A stretch of DNA of 64,000 nucleotides from Limnanthes douglasii subsp. nivea (GCA_036936605.1 JAUPFV010000001.1:78635910-78699909), one strand, 5' to 3'. Counted from the stretch's first letter, positions 36,809 through 47,914 are shown. The notes: generated by a model from the letters alone, not told the origin. Made by a program: numbers and translations.

Positions 36809-37186
36809 TGGTGCATATTATTTTTGGTTGAGGGTAATTTTTTCAGGAGTTCTGGGAGTTTTAATGGTATTAAATGTTTGGATGTTTTGTAGTAAGAGAT
36901 TTAAGCTGCCTGGTTGTATTAAATGTTCATTACCCCAATTAATGAAAGAGTTTGGGTATTTATACCCTTAATTATGGACCCATGAGCTTTCAGGTCAAAT
37001 TATGAAATCGGGTCGAGTTCAAAGACCCATTAGTTTATTAAGCAAATTAGTAATTAGCTTAGTCAAAAAGTGTTTAGTGTTTTTAATACTTTTGTTATGT
37101 CCGGATACTTCAGTGGGTAATTATTGTCCGGATTACCCCTGTTCGGTTTTCATAGTGAGGGGTGGTGAATAATTCTGGACTCATCA
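36809..37186 (-). repeat. 3' LTR of element C
   Basis: 378 bp, from TGGTGC (left) to CTCATCA (right), the complement of the TGATGAGTCC start. It carries the TATA box in its GGGTAT/ATACCC arms and CCGGAC motifs. It differs from the 5' copy at about 30 positions, mostly transitions. Confidence 0.95.
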
Positions 37187-37200
37187 TCAGCCCCTTTTTT
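37187..37200 (-). other. Polypurine tract of element C
   Basis: Minus strand AAAAAAGGGGCTGA immediately precedes the 3' LTR. Confidence 0.85.
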
Positions 37201-37344
37201 AGGTTTTGTCAAAGGTCTTTGGCAAGAATAAAAAACTTATTCACTCAATAACAACATTTTCTGGATCGCTTATGTGGTTAGTTCAAGGTTTATCCGGACT
37301 GAATCCTTCTCAGAATTCCAAAAGTTTTACTCTGGATCATGGGA

Positions 37345-37510
37345 CACGTGTTGCACTTTGATTCGTTTTACCAGCCATTTTCTTCCTAGAGCGGCGCTCC
37401 CACTAATCCCAAAAAGCAACTCCTGCATTTAATGTTCGCCTTCAATCATTACCTTTGCCTTTTCGTTTTCTCCTAGGTATTAGTAACTTTTTGCCTGACT
37501 AGTATAAATT
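37345..37510 (+). promoter_or_regulatory. Candidate promoter of the aORF, element C
   Basis: A G-box CACGTG (37345-37350, within CATGGGACACGTG) lies upstream of TATAAATT (37503-37510), which is 76 bp before the aORF ATG. Element A keeps CATGGGACATGTG and TATAAATT in the same order. The interval lies between the polypurine tract and the antisense gene and has no other obvious role. Confidence 0.5.
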
Positions 37511-37585
37511 ATTTCCGTTTACTGTTTCACCATCTTCATCACTTTGCCATTTCTTCTTCTTTGAAAATCTTTCTTGGGTAGGTTT

Positions 37586-40538
37586 ATGTTCACAGCGATA
37601 AACGCTCTCGCGAAAGGTGGTTGGCTAAATGTTTCAGAACTAGAAAAAGCACAAAAAGTTGAGGATCATCGCTGCTGGTCTTCTAGTCTCTCCAATGAGT
37701 AAGCCTGACACACCGTCTTCAGAAGATGATCGAGGATCATCATCTGCCAAAAGTTCCAAACCTAAGCGTTCGTTCCAACCAAGCCTCTCGCCAATCCCGT
37801 CAGGCTCCTCGGTTCAGGAGTCTCAGCCCTCTATTATGCAGGAGAAAACAGTATTGAGGGCAAGAAAGCCCTCTCCGTTCATTGCTATGGGGAAGACATC
37901 GAGAAATATCCAGAAAAAACTAACCCTCGCGGGACAACCTGTTTAGTAAAGGGTCAAGCAACTGGCTATCAAACCAAGTCTTCCAAAATATGGCCTTCCA
38001 AGTCCGGGGCCATAGATAAAGCCTCCAAATCGGAGGCATCTATTAGAGCCCCAAAAGGCAAACCCTCCGGACCCGAGGCCACTAGAACCAGCTCTCATAC
38101 TAAGCCCTCCGGAACTGAGCCCCAGTCGGACACCAGATCCTTAAGAGAGGCTGATGCTCAACCGTCCGGAAAACCTGCTGAGCCACCCACTAGCACTCTC
38201 CCATCAACAACGCCTGATAAACCTTCCACAATGATGGAAGAGGTGATGGAGGATAGTGTTGAAGAGGCTACATTCGAGACTGAAGCTTCCGGGCAGACTA
38301 GAGATGCTGCCTCTAATAAAAAGGGAAAAGGCAAGGAGAAAGTTTGCACGACCCATCCGAATGTGCTGGAGAGTCTGGAAGGCAAGGTGGGACCTTGCTT
38401 CCACAAGGTCAATATGAAGTATCTGTTGGCCATGTAGAATATCAATTATGTCTATACTCACACTGTTGAGTTAGGCCGGATCCGGACCAAGTGGGGGATC
38501 CCTGAATCTGTTAAGGTGAGGATACCAGTCACACCGGAGACTCCGATGGACTACAAGCTTAACGAAATCGTCATCTATACCGAGTTGTTCAACTAGGGGC
38601 TCAGATTTCCCTTGGATCCAGAAATTGTCAGGTATTTCCACCTGATAAAACTCTGTCCAAGCCAACTGAGTCCCAATGCTTGGTATACTCTCATCGCCTG
38701 TATTATGGCGTCAAAGTTTTCCGGCATACAACTTCCAATGGAGAAGTTTGCTGCAGTGGCCAGCCTTTGTAAAAACCACCATATTCTATTCTACCACTTC
38801 AATATGGGAGATAACTTTAAGGTGGTGGATGACCTGCTTGAGTCAGAGAAAAACTGGAAGACCTAGTTTTTATTCATCAGCGGGACGTGGGAGAATGGGA
38901 GGAAAATCAAGGCTGGTGTCAATCCCAGTATGCTCACCAGTAGATAGAAAAGCTCAGGTAAATATTTTACTATGTTTGTCTTTCTTAATTTGTAAAAAAT
39001 TTGTTTCTGAATTACTGCTTTTTTTCTTTGGTTAGTGTTGCCGAAGGAGTTCTCCGATTATGTGGAGGAGGGGCAGACCACCTGTGCCAAATTAAACGCT
39101 TGGGCTGCTGACTGTTGGGGAAACACTTTCCACAACTGCTTCACCTCAGGCAACTTAGTGAGGTCCCACCTCTGGAACACAACGGGCCGGAGAGATCTTA
39201 CTTGGGAGGAGCTGACTACACCACCCCTCCGGTCGTTATTCTCAAGAGAACATAGGAGAAAGAAGGCAAACTGGCCTTGCCCTCCAGAGCCAAATCCCCA
39301 AGCAAAATGAAAGGGAAGCAGAGCAAGAAAAAGAAGGTTGTAGCAGATATTGTTCAGGGTGTTGCAGAGGAGATCGCTCCGGAGAACCAAGGAGCGCAAG
39401 CCCAAGGGGGGATTGATGCTACTCTACTTAAATTAGTTGAAGATGAGAGCATTAGGGAGGCAGGTGGACCTCAAGATCCCCCAAAACCTGCTAAGAAAGA
39501 CCGAAAAATGGGAGCAAGTAGTGAAGAGAGGGCTGCCAAGAAGAAGAAAGTCTCCTTGGGGGATGAAGTTGTCCTCCGGGCTTCAGAGTCTCTACCTCCG
39601 GCCGACCCAACAGACCCCACCCTGGCAGAGAAAATCCCAAGTGATCTACATACCAGAGAGGGTACCAGAGGGGATTTGGAAGGAGTAGACATCAGTGGCC
39701 TCCAACACATTGGCCTTTATTTTGGAGAGTTTGAAAAAGATGACTTCACCGGTCCTTACTTTCCCCCAAGCTCCTCCAACATGGTGACTTTTAATGATAA
39801 GTATTTCAATGTTTTAGGGGAAAACGATATGGTGACTCACTCTCTGTTAGGCCATATTCAACTAGTGCTCAACTTTGAGAGGCAAGTAAAAATTCAGTCT
39901 GCCCTCATCAATACCCTCAATACAGATAAGGAGAGTTTATCATCTTACCTTCTTAATGCCAACCAAAGCATTGAGGTATTGAAGAAAGAGCTCGAGGAGT
40001 TGAAGAAAGGGAAAAAAGATTTGGCAACCAAGCTGGTCACTTCGGAGAAGGCTAACACAGAGCTCCAAACTAAGTGCTCTGACTTGGAGAAGGATCTCTC
40101 CATCTTGAAGGAAGAGGTGAAGACCAAGGACAATGCTATCCAAACCCTGTCCGGTGACAAGACTTCTGTTGAAGAGGCCGTGTCTAAGGTTACCAAGGAG
40201 AAGGAGAACTTGGTGCAAGAGCAGGAAAAGACGATCCAAGCCAAGATTGATGCGTACACCAACGATGTGATAGATTCCCTATAAAAGAGTTATGCTAAAG
40301 TTAAATCTAACATGCTCTTGCTTTTTCATCAAACAATTCCAAAGAGAACGCTCGGTACCATCTGACAGTACGTTGAATATGAAGATATCCCACTCCATAC
40401 AATGGTGGATGGTGATAAAAAGAACTATTCTAGTGGTCTTGACGACACTACTGATGATGAAGAAGAAACCGGAGAGAGTTCCAGTGACGAACCCGAAGAT
40501 TCGAAGAAGAAAAAAGATGATGTGGGAACATCCAAGGG
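37586..40538 (+). pseudogene. aORF of element C, two exons
   Basis: It begins at the ATG at 37586 with the family leader (GGWLNVSELEKAQKVE). A frameshift follows near 37660, then a Ser/Pro/Lys-rich region and the PF04195-like domain (38400-38860; IRTKWGIPESVKVRIPV, LCPSQLSPNAWYTLIACIM). An intron lies at 38958-39035. Exon 2 contains SHLWNTTGRRDLTWEELT and, from 39307, an open frame of over 300 codons with a Lys-rich run (KGKQSKKKKVV) and a long coiled coil (39880-40260). Beyond 40284 the frame is broken, but the acidic tail to about 40538 is recognisable. Stops in exon 1 are at 38435, 38594 and 38864. It is convergent with gag-pol. The function is unknown. Confidence 0.8.
38958..39035 (+). 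other. Intron of aORF C (78 bp)
   Basis: The donor is CAG|GTAAAT, followed by a T-rich tract and the acceptor TTTGGTTAG. Flanks align with the introns of A, D and E. Confidence 0.65.
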
Positions 40539-40970
40539 AAATTAACCCTAAGTTTTTAACCATTTTTGTTTTTTTTCCTATCCTTAAGATATACTAAAGT
40601 CCTTGGATGGCCAAGGCATTTTTGTAACTGTGTCCGGTTTGAGTCCAGTTTAACTTTTCTTCTTGATACTTAAAGTCCTTGGATGACCAAAGCATATTCG
40701 ACGTTTTAATATCATCATCCAGATCTATCCGGATAGATTTTCTTTGTTAAATTCTTGCTTTGTTTTATATTCGATAAATTTTAATGGCTGGTGTTTAAAT
40801 AACCCCTATTTATTTTACAAGTATTTTAAGATGAGAGTGTTTAAATTCTCCGATGACAAATGTTAAATGGTCATCATTCCACCAGATTAATCTGATCTGC
40901 CAAAGATAAAAGAAATTGTAAATAAAACCACAGAATACTTTAAGAAGGCATCAAATTTCATTAAAAAACC

Positions 40971-41062
40971 CGGACACCTCATTAAAACCTCCCCGTGCCA
41001 CTAGGGTAGGAAAGAGTATGCCCCGTAATATTTACAAGGACTTTAGATAAGTAAATATTTAC
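40971..41062 (-). other. Conserved post-pol module, element C
   Basis: On the minus strand, GTAAATATTTAC (41051-41062, a perfect 12-bp palindrome) begins 7 bp after the pol stop codon. The block GGGGCATACTCTTTCC...GGAGGTTTTAATGAGGTGTC follows (41024-40971). It is nearly identical to B. Confidence 0.7.
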
Positions 41063-41069
41063 ACAACTT

Positions 41070-42709
41070 TCATTCTAGATACATCCGAAGGTGTTCAATG
41101 TTCCAAGGGTGGTTTAAGACTCTTCCATCTTTGTCTTGAAGCCTGTATGTCCTAGGCTTAAGATTTTCAATGACCACATAGGGCCCTTCCCAATTTGGAG
41201 CTAGCTTGCCGAACTGCTTATCCTTAGTATGTATGAAGCCTTTTCTCAATACTTTGTCCCTCGGTAAAAAATCCCTTCTTTTGATTTTGGAAGCAAACCT
41301 GCTCCTCATCAAACCTTGATAATGGGTGGTTCTAAGATGAGCCTTGACCATTTTTTCTTCTATTAAGTCCAATTTACTTCTGACTGCCACTTCATTATCC
41401 TGTTCGGAAAAATTGTGGACTCTGTATGGTGGAAGAGTTGCTTCTACATGAGCAATTGCATCCATCCCATATACCAAGGAAAAAGAAGATTCTTGTGTAG
41501 CAGCTCCAGGAGTAGTCCGGTAGGCCCATAGTACTTCTTTTAAATAGGTTGGCCACTTTCCAGCAGCCCCTTCTAAATTCTTTTTGAGACCGGACAGAAT
41601 GGTTATGTTCGCCACTTCAACTTGACCATTCGCTTGTGGGTGGAAAGGAGAAGATAAGCAATGCTGAATGCCCCTAGAGGCACAGAAACTCTCCATATCT
41701 TTGTTATCAAATTGTGGCCCATTATCTGTGGTTATCTTTTCTGGAACCCCAAATCTGTAAAAAATATTAGACAAGATAAATTTTATAATAGCTTTTAAAG
41801 TATTTCTTACCAAAGGGGATGTCCCTCACCATCATGCTGTTTAGATAGCACAATTTGAGATTCTTCAATCCCTAAACAACGCAAGAGAGGTCTACTAAAT
41901 GACTTCTTGTATAAGATGTCTCTTATGATTAAAAAACCACGAGCCCTATACTTCATTTTCCTTGCTACTGATTTTTCCGGGGGCAAAATGCCATCCGAAA
42001 TGTATTGAAGAAGAGGATACCTCGAGTCTTTAGGTTGAACCACTTGTATAATTAAACTTTCCTCCTCTTCCTTGCCCTGATTGGGTTGAATGGATAGACA
42101 TTCTTGTACATGAATCCATGGGTAGGACTCATAGTATGCTATGGTTGCCAAAGAGTCTGTTAATGTATTCTCCGATTTGGGTATGTGCTCATAGCTAACA
42201 CTTTTGAAGTTGGTTGCTACTTCTTTAAGAATGAACAAGTATTTAATCTGTTGTTCCTTCTTTGCCTCTGATTGACCTAGGGTATGATAGACAAGAAGTT
42301 GAGAATCACTCATTACCCTAACTCTTTTAGCCCCACATAGAAAGGCTAATTTCAAACCAGCTATAGCAGTTTCATACTCAGACTCATTATTAGAAGCCCT
42401 AAAAGGAAAACATATAGCATGGTATAACTTATCGCCATACGAAGAGGTTAAGCATATCCCAGCACCACAAGCCATAGTACTTGATCCACCATCTGTTCGA
42501 ACAACCCATACCTTTTTATTTTTTTCATCTGCAGCTTGCTTAGTACTCCTATCAGAATGGAATTCAACCAAGAAATCAGCAACATATTGAGCTTTGATTG
42601 CAGTCTGAGGGGCAAAATCAATATCATAATCACCCAATTCTACTGACCACTTGGTCATTATACTTGATATGTCCGCCTTCTGAAGAATGGTTTTCAAAGG
42701 AAAAGGCAT
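41070..42709 (-). pseudogene. Element C second RNase H and integrase, internally deleted
   Basis: Minus strand. The segment 42709-41807 carries the end of the first RNase H region and the second RNase H (VWVVRTDGGSSTMACGAG at about 42510, ASNNESEYETAIAGLKL, MSDSQLL). It then breaks off inside the integrase zinc finger (QHDGEGHPLW). The next frame (41813-41070) resumes at KAIIKFILSNIF and keeps TDNGPQFDN (second catalytic Asp), the Glu in GQVEVAN and the C-terminal domain. By comparison with B, about 300 bp is missing, removing the rest of the zinc finger and the first catalytic Asp. Integrase should be inactive. Confidence 0.85.
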
Positions 42710-44300
42710 CCGGACGACAAAAGAATGACACTAAAAATAGGGTCTGGTTTTCCTGGCAGCAATCACCAAAGCAGTGCTAGTTTTTCTAGTTTTAAGTACC
42801 TTTTTTCAGCATCCCTCAGGTTCTTGCTGATGTAGTACACCGGACGAGGATAACTGTCCACCTCTCTTACTAGTACCGTACTTATAGCACATTCGGACAC
42901 TGTTAAATATATGTATAATGTTTCTCCATCAATAGGTTTGTAGAGAGTCTTGGGGGAAGATAAATGATTTTTTATTTCACCGAATGCTTGGTCGCATTGT
43001 GGAGACCAGTTAAAATCTCTAGCATCCTTTAAAGTCTAGAAAAATGGGGCACACCTATCTGAAGACCTTGAGATAAAACGATTTAAAGCAGCTAACCTTC
43101 CTGTCAACCTTTGCACTTCTTTAATATTCCGAGGAGGATCCATCTGTAATAAGGCATCAAGCTGGTCTGGATCAGGTTGTATCCCTTTCTCACTTATCAC
43201 ATACCCTAGAAACTTTCTGGAATGTACCCCAAAAACACATTTTCTGGATTTAACTTTAAATTAACTTTTACCAAGTTGGCAAAAGTCTCTTGAAGATCTG
43301 CCAAGTATAATTCTTCTTCCACACTCTTTACCATCATGTCATCAATATATACTTCCCTATATCTCCCAATTTGATCAGCAAACGCTTTATTCACCAACCT
43401 CTGATAGGTAGCCCCACCATTCTTCAACCCAAAAGGCATCACCTTGTAACAATGGAGGCCTATATCTATAACAAAAGTAGTGTGTTCCTGGTCCTTCAGA
43501 TCCACTTGTATCTGATAATAACCGGAGAATGCATCCAAAAAGGACAATAACTTGTTCCCAGATGTGGAGTCTACCAACTGATCTATCCGGGGGACTAGAT
43601 ACAACTATTTTGGGCAAGCCCTGTTGAGGTCAGTAAAGTCGATACACATACGCCATTTCCCATTCTTCTTTTTTACTAACACTGATTGGCTGTTCATAAA
43701 GGGTATTGTGACTCCTTTATGTGCCCAATTTTAGTGAGAGTTTATCTTCTTGAACTATGACATCAACTTTTTCTTTAGAAAAGTCTCTTCTTTTCTGCAC
43801 AACAAGTGCTACATCTCTCCGGATGGATAATTGGTGTGATATAACATTTGTGGGCACTCCGGTTACATCAGCATTACACCAAGCAAAAACATGTTGGTGG
43901 TCTGCCAAAAAGGACAATAATTTGCTTTTTAATCATGATGTCATCTTAGATCCAATCTTGACATTTCTTCCTTCAGCCAGAGAGTGAGTTTCAACCTCTT
44001 CAATTGGTATCAAAACACGAGGGGTCTCTCTGGGGTCATCAATTTCACCCTCCCCTCCAGAGGGCCCCACCAACTGCTAATCTTCATTTATCCGAACTGC
44101 CCCCAAAGTTCTAGGGACAAGCGCAGTTGTATAACATTCCCTTGCTATCTTTTGGCTACTCCGGACAACTCCCACTTGTCCTTGAACATCATATTTTATA
44201 CATTGGTGAACTGTTGAAGCCACAACATGCATCCTGGAGAGCCAAGATCTTCCCAAGATCGCATTTTAACACGTGGGATAATCTACCACAACAGAAAGTA
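42710..44300 (-). pseudogene. Element C reverse transcriptase and first RNase H
   Basis: Minus strand. The region before RT (43917-43717: DHQHVFAWCNADVTGVPTNV) is followed, after frameshifts, by RT at 43700-43206, with LLSFLDAFSGYYQIQVD, CYKVMPFGLKNGGATYQRLV and the intact catalytic box YIDDMMVKS. RNase H follows to about 42730, with several stops. Domain order and sequence match element B closely. Confidence 0.85.
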
Positions 44301-46460
44301 ACCTAATCATTTTCTTGAAAGGGCCCTTGCCCAACAAAACTTCTTCCTCAAACTCCCGGACCACGTCCGCAGAGCTTCCAATGAAACCCATAATGGACAT
44401 GTTCGAACGTTGAATTACTGCCGGATTTCTTCATTTATTTATAGGAACTTAAAAAGAGGATATTGGCTGAGCTACCAGTGTTAACCAGAATTCGCCTAAT
44501 GTCATTGCCCCCAATTTATGCTCCTATCACCACACCATCTTCATGAGGACCAACTATATCCCTCAAGTCATATTCATAAAAAACAATAAAGGGAAAAGGA
44601 ATTTGGAATTGATAGGAGGACATGCCTCCCTCTAACTGAGTAGCCAAAGTGTGAACATGCCTCTTCCTTGAAGAAGGAGTTGGTGCATATATTGTGTCTC
44701 CCCCAAATATGGTAAGTGACTCAAAAAAGCTTATGAGCCCAGACACCGACTTGGTATGTTCTGTTATAACACCCACCTTATTATAGGCTTGATCAGGGTC
44801 CAAATATTCTGATTCTACATCAAACCTTTCAATAATTACCATGGCCCCATCCGGAGGCGATGTCCCCGCATTGTTGGTTGGACAAGTCCGGTTAGCATTA
44901 TCAGGCCTATTCCCACTGCTTCTCTTGACATAGGCACCTAATTTTCCTCTTTCAATCAGATTCTGCACCTCTTGTTTCAAAGCAATGAAATCTTTTGTGT
45001 TATGGCCAATATCATGATGATATTGACAAAAACATGTATTATGGTTTTCCCTAGGAGATTAAAGCGCTGTCGGCTTCCTAAAATGCACCTCATCTTTTGT
45101 TTTGTCATAGATGGTTACCATATTCTATTTCAACTCGGCAAACCACTCCGGTTGGACCCAAGGTCCTCGTTTATTTCTGGACTGCTGACTCTGAGCTGGA
45201 GTTGGGTGAGATTGAGCCTTGGCACTGTTGGGACCCTGTCCGGCTTCCTTAGCCTTGTATCCGAACTGATTCTGGTTTGGTGTAGCTTGGGCAGATCTCA
45301 CTTGCCTATGCACCCTAGTCTTTTTCGTTTCATCTAAATTGATTTGCTTTCCCACCTGGTTTAGTAAACCGCCCCATGTCATGGCCTTCTTCCTGGTTAC
45401 CGAATCGGCCAGGTTCCCAGGGTTCAAACCCCATATCAGAGAAGCTATTGCTATTTGTTCAAAGCAATCAACTAACCCATTCTTTGTGTTCACGAACCGA
45501 CTTATATAGTCTTTCAATGATTCATTTGGCTCTTCGGCACAATGGATAATAGTGTCTCCACTGCCCTTCACCTCCTTACTTCTAACAAACGGTCTTCGGA
45601 AGGCCACCCAAAACGTATCAAAGTTTCTGATGCACCCTTGTGGTAGGCTATTGTACCATTTCAGAGCACTCCCCGTAAAAGATTGAGAGAAGGCTCTACA
45701 GAGCAACTTGTCATCATCGTCAAAATTCATTATAAATTTTTTAAACTGTACCAGATGATTATCTGGATCCTTGCTCCCATTATAATTTTCCATCTTAGTA
45801 CTGTCAAACATCTTAGGAAGGTTTTCAGGCAGTATTTTGGAGGACAATGGAGATTGTCTCCAATTTCGGCCATGACAAAAGACAGTATCTTCATTGGGAG
45901 TTGCAAAAATAGCTGGTTCATCATGGAAAGCAAAAGGATCCATCAACAGCTGGTCTATATGCCTCCGGCTATGGCTGTAGCTATGAGATAACCCTTTCCC
46001 TAGATGACTTTTCAACCTTCCATGCCTGTCCCTCTTTCTTGAATATTTTTTAACCAACTTTTGCTTCTTCTTGGACCTGCCTTCATCACTATTGAATGAC
46101 ATGGATTCTTCGAGTCCATCCTCATTCGAGGAGCTACTAGAGGACTCTGATTCTGAGCTCTCCACCGGTTTAGATCGGTGAGACTTTTTGGAGCTGACCT
46201 GAATATTTTTAGCACTCATATGATTTTTCGTTGATGAGTCATTCTCCCTTGGATTGTCAGTATGGTGAATGACTGACACTTTCGAATTTTCTTTCAAGCC
46301 TAACTCTGTCTTTTTAGCAGCTCTCAAGGCTTCTATTTCAGCTTTCAGTCTGTCTCGTTCTTCGATTGTGTACTCATCGTTGACCCACCACTTCTACCAA
46401 AGGTGGTGGCACTGATTACTCCTCCGGATTCATCCGAACAGATTTTTCTTGCTGGTTTTG
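44301..46460 (-). pseudogene. Element C gag-protease
   Basis: Minus strand. The N-terminus after the primer site has a stop and a 1-bp deletion near 46390. The main open frame, 46327-45125, has a Lys/Ser-rich region (SSKKSHRSKPVESSESESSSS), then the gag core (CRAFSQSFTGSALKWYNSLP). A TAG at 45125 stands where B has Glu. The same frame resumes at 44980-44516. The knuckle-like motif reads CQYHHDIGHNTKDF, so its last Cys is Phe. The protease motif follows near 44490 as LVNTGSSAN, with the catalytic Asp changed to Asn. Confidence 0.85.
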
Positions 46461-46484
46461 AATGCTAGATTCAGGCACCTTCTC

Positions 46485-46502
46485 CTCCCACTATGGTCGC
46501 CA
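46485..46502 (-). other. Primer binding site of element C (tRNA-Arg)
   Basis: Minus strand TGGCGACCATAGTGGGAG has one mismatch to B's site. It lies 3 bp from the 5' LTR. Confidence 0.8.
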
Positions 46503-46505
46503 ATT

Positions 46506-46883
46506 TGGTGCGAATTATTTTTGGTTAAGGGTAATTTTGTCAGGAATTCTGGGGAGTTTTAATGGTATTAAATGTTTGGGTGTTTTGTAGTGAGAGATTT
46601 GAGCTGCCTGGTTGTATTAAATGTTCATTACCCTCATTAATGAAAGTGTTTGGGTATTTATACCCTTAATTATGGACCCATGGACTTTCGGGTCAAATTA
46701 TGAAATCGGGTCGAGTTTAAAGACCCATTAGTTTGTTAAGCAGATTAGCAATTAGCTTAGTCAAAATGTGTTTATTGTTTTTAATACTTTTGTCCTGTCC
46801 GGATACTTCAGTGGGTAATTATTGTCCGGATTACCCTGTCCGGTTTTCACAGTGAGTGGTGGTGAATAATTTCGGACTCATCA
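46506..46883 (-). repeat. 5' LTR of element C
   Basis: 378 bp. On the minus strand it starts TGATGAGTCCGAA and ends TTCGCACCA. The TATA box within GGGTATAAATACCC is at 46655-46662. The target duplication ATTTA follows at 46884-46888. Confidence 0.95.
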
Positions 46884-47103
46884 ATTTATAGTCTTTTTGT
46901 ATCCATGGGCCATTCAAATCAAGTCATCCATCCGGGTCATCCTTGTGAGCCCTTATTCCCAAAAGTAAGTGAACTAGGGACTTAGTTAAGGCACTAGGTA
47001 TACTGCTTACTCATCTTAATTTAATTTCTAGGTCTGAATTGCCCCTCTAAGAAAAATCTGACCTTCTTACAGTTTTAACCTCCAATAAAATCCGATCCTA
47101 TCA
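46884..47103 (-). repeat. 5' LTR of element D, second part
   Basis: It starts with the duplicated ATTTA and ends ...CCTATCA at 47103. It aligns with the second half of element E's LTR (shared order: CTTACT, then AGGTCTGAATTGC/AAGTCTAAACTGC, CTCT(T/A)AGAGAAATCTGA, AAAATC(C/T)GA). Together with 36688-36808 it restores an LTR of about 336 bp. Confidence 0.75.
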
Positions 47104-47324
47104 AAACATATTTGAACCAAATCCTAAGCACTTCTGATGAGCATACTTAAAATTAATTACTCTCAAACAGTCATAAATCTGGACCAATTACGTTTTAGAG
47201 ACATGCGTTAAAATTTAATTAGGCCCACGAACTTGTTCTGTTCTAGGTGAAATTATCCAATCAAAGGAAAGAAACGGTTGCACTCCTTTGTTGCCCCTTA
47301 ACTACTACTTAGATTCTCATTTCT
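47104..47324. other. Unassigned 220 bp between D's LTR and element E
   Basis: No coding sequence or known motif is recognised. It may be upstream sequence of E's antisense gene, whose N-terminal part is missing. Confidence 0.3.
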
Positions 47325-47572
47325 TAGTAGGATATTCAAAATTTTGTTGCCTATGGAACAACTAGCTGTTGTAGCTGGTTTATGTCGTAATGGTCATATC
47401 TCATTTTACTATTTTAATATAGAGACTAACTATAAGATGGTAGATGATCTTCTGGAAGCAGACAAGCCTTAGAGGACTAAATTCATTTTTGTCAGCATTG
47501 CTTGAGAAAACGGTTGAAAGATTGCTTCTATAGAAAATGGTAGCATGCTCACAAGATATTGGAAAATCTCAC

Positions 47573-47648
47573 GTAAGTATTTAAATATTTCTTTCATTTC
47601 CATATTTTCATTTTATTATTTTCTTACCCGAGATTTGTTTTATCGTAG
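47573..47648 (+). other. Intron of aORF E (76 bp)
   Basis: The donor is CAC|GTAAGT and the acceptor TTTTATCGTAG precedes TGTTCTCAAA. It sits at the same place as the introns of A, C and D. Confidence 0.65.
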
Positions 47649-47887
47649 TGTTCTCAAAGCCCTTTTCACAACATTTAGAAGATGGGAAAGCAACTTTCAT
47701 AACTACTTTACTCTAGAAAATTTGGTGAGAGCCCATATGTGGAGAACAAATCCGATCCGTGAACTTTCATGGAAACAGTTTACCATTCCTCCTCGATCCT
47801 TTGAAATTTTTCAGAAGGACTTAGACAACTGATGGTAAACATTTTCTACCAGCTAGGTATAGGGCTCCCAGTCACCGTGATAAAAAG

Positions 47888-47914
47888 AATAATAATAATA
47901 ATAATAATAATAAT
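47888..47914 (+). repeat. (AAT)9 microsatellite inside aORF E
   Basis: Nine AAT units replace part of the Lys-rich AAG/AAA stretch seen in aORF D at 29270-29300. Confidence 0.95.

Larger units (their letters stand above)
36809..46883 (-). mobile_element. Element C: full-length Tat-like Ty3/gypsy retrotransposon
   Basis: This 10,075-bp minus-strand element has two 378-bp LTRs (about 30 differences by eye, roughly 92% identity) and a perfect 5-bp target duplication ATTTA (36804-36808 and 46884-46888). It has a tRNA-Arg primer site and a polypurine tract. Gag-pol is on minus, and an intron-containing antisense gene is on plus. It interrupts the 5' LTR of element D. It is structurally complete but not autonomous: gag has stops, the protease motif is NTG instead of DTG, and integrase has lost its zinc finger and first catalytic Asp. 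Confidence 0.95.

Noticed and set aside
36762..36971. Small plus-strand ORF across the D/C junction
   Set aside because: It spans the LTR boundary and target site, so it is a chance frame.
40279..40563. Minus-strand hydrophobic ORF near the end of aORF C
   Set aside because: It is a complement of the acidic-tail coding strand, with no conservation in A or B.
47104..47324. D's 5' LTR doubling as a shared LTR with element E (tandem elements)
   Set aside because: No polypurine tract follows the LTR end at 47103, which a shared LTR would require. E's aORF is also truncated at its start.
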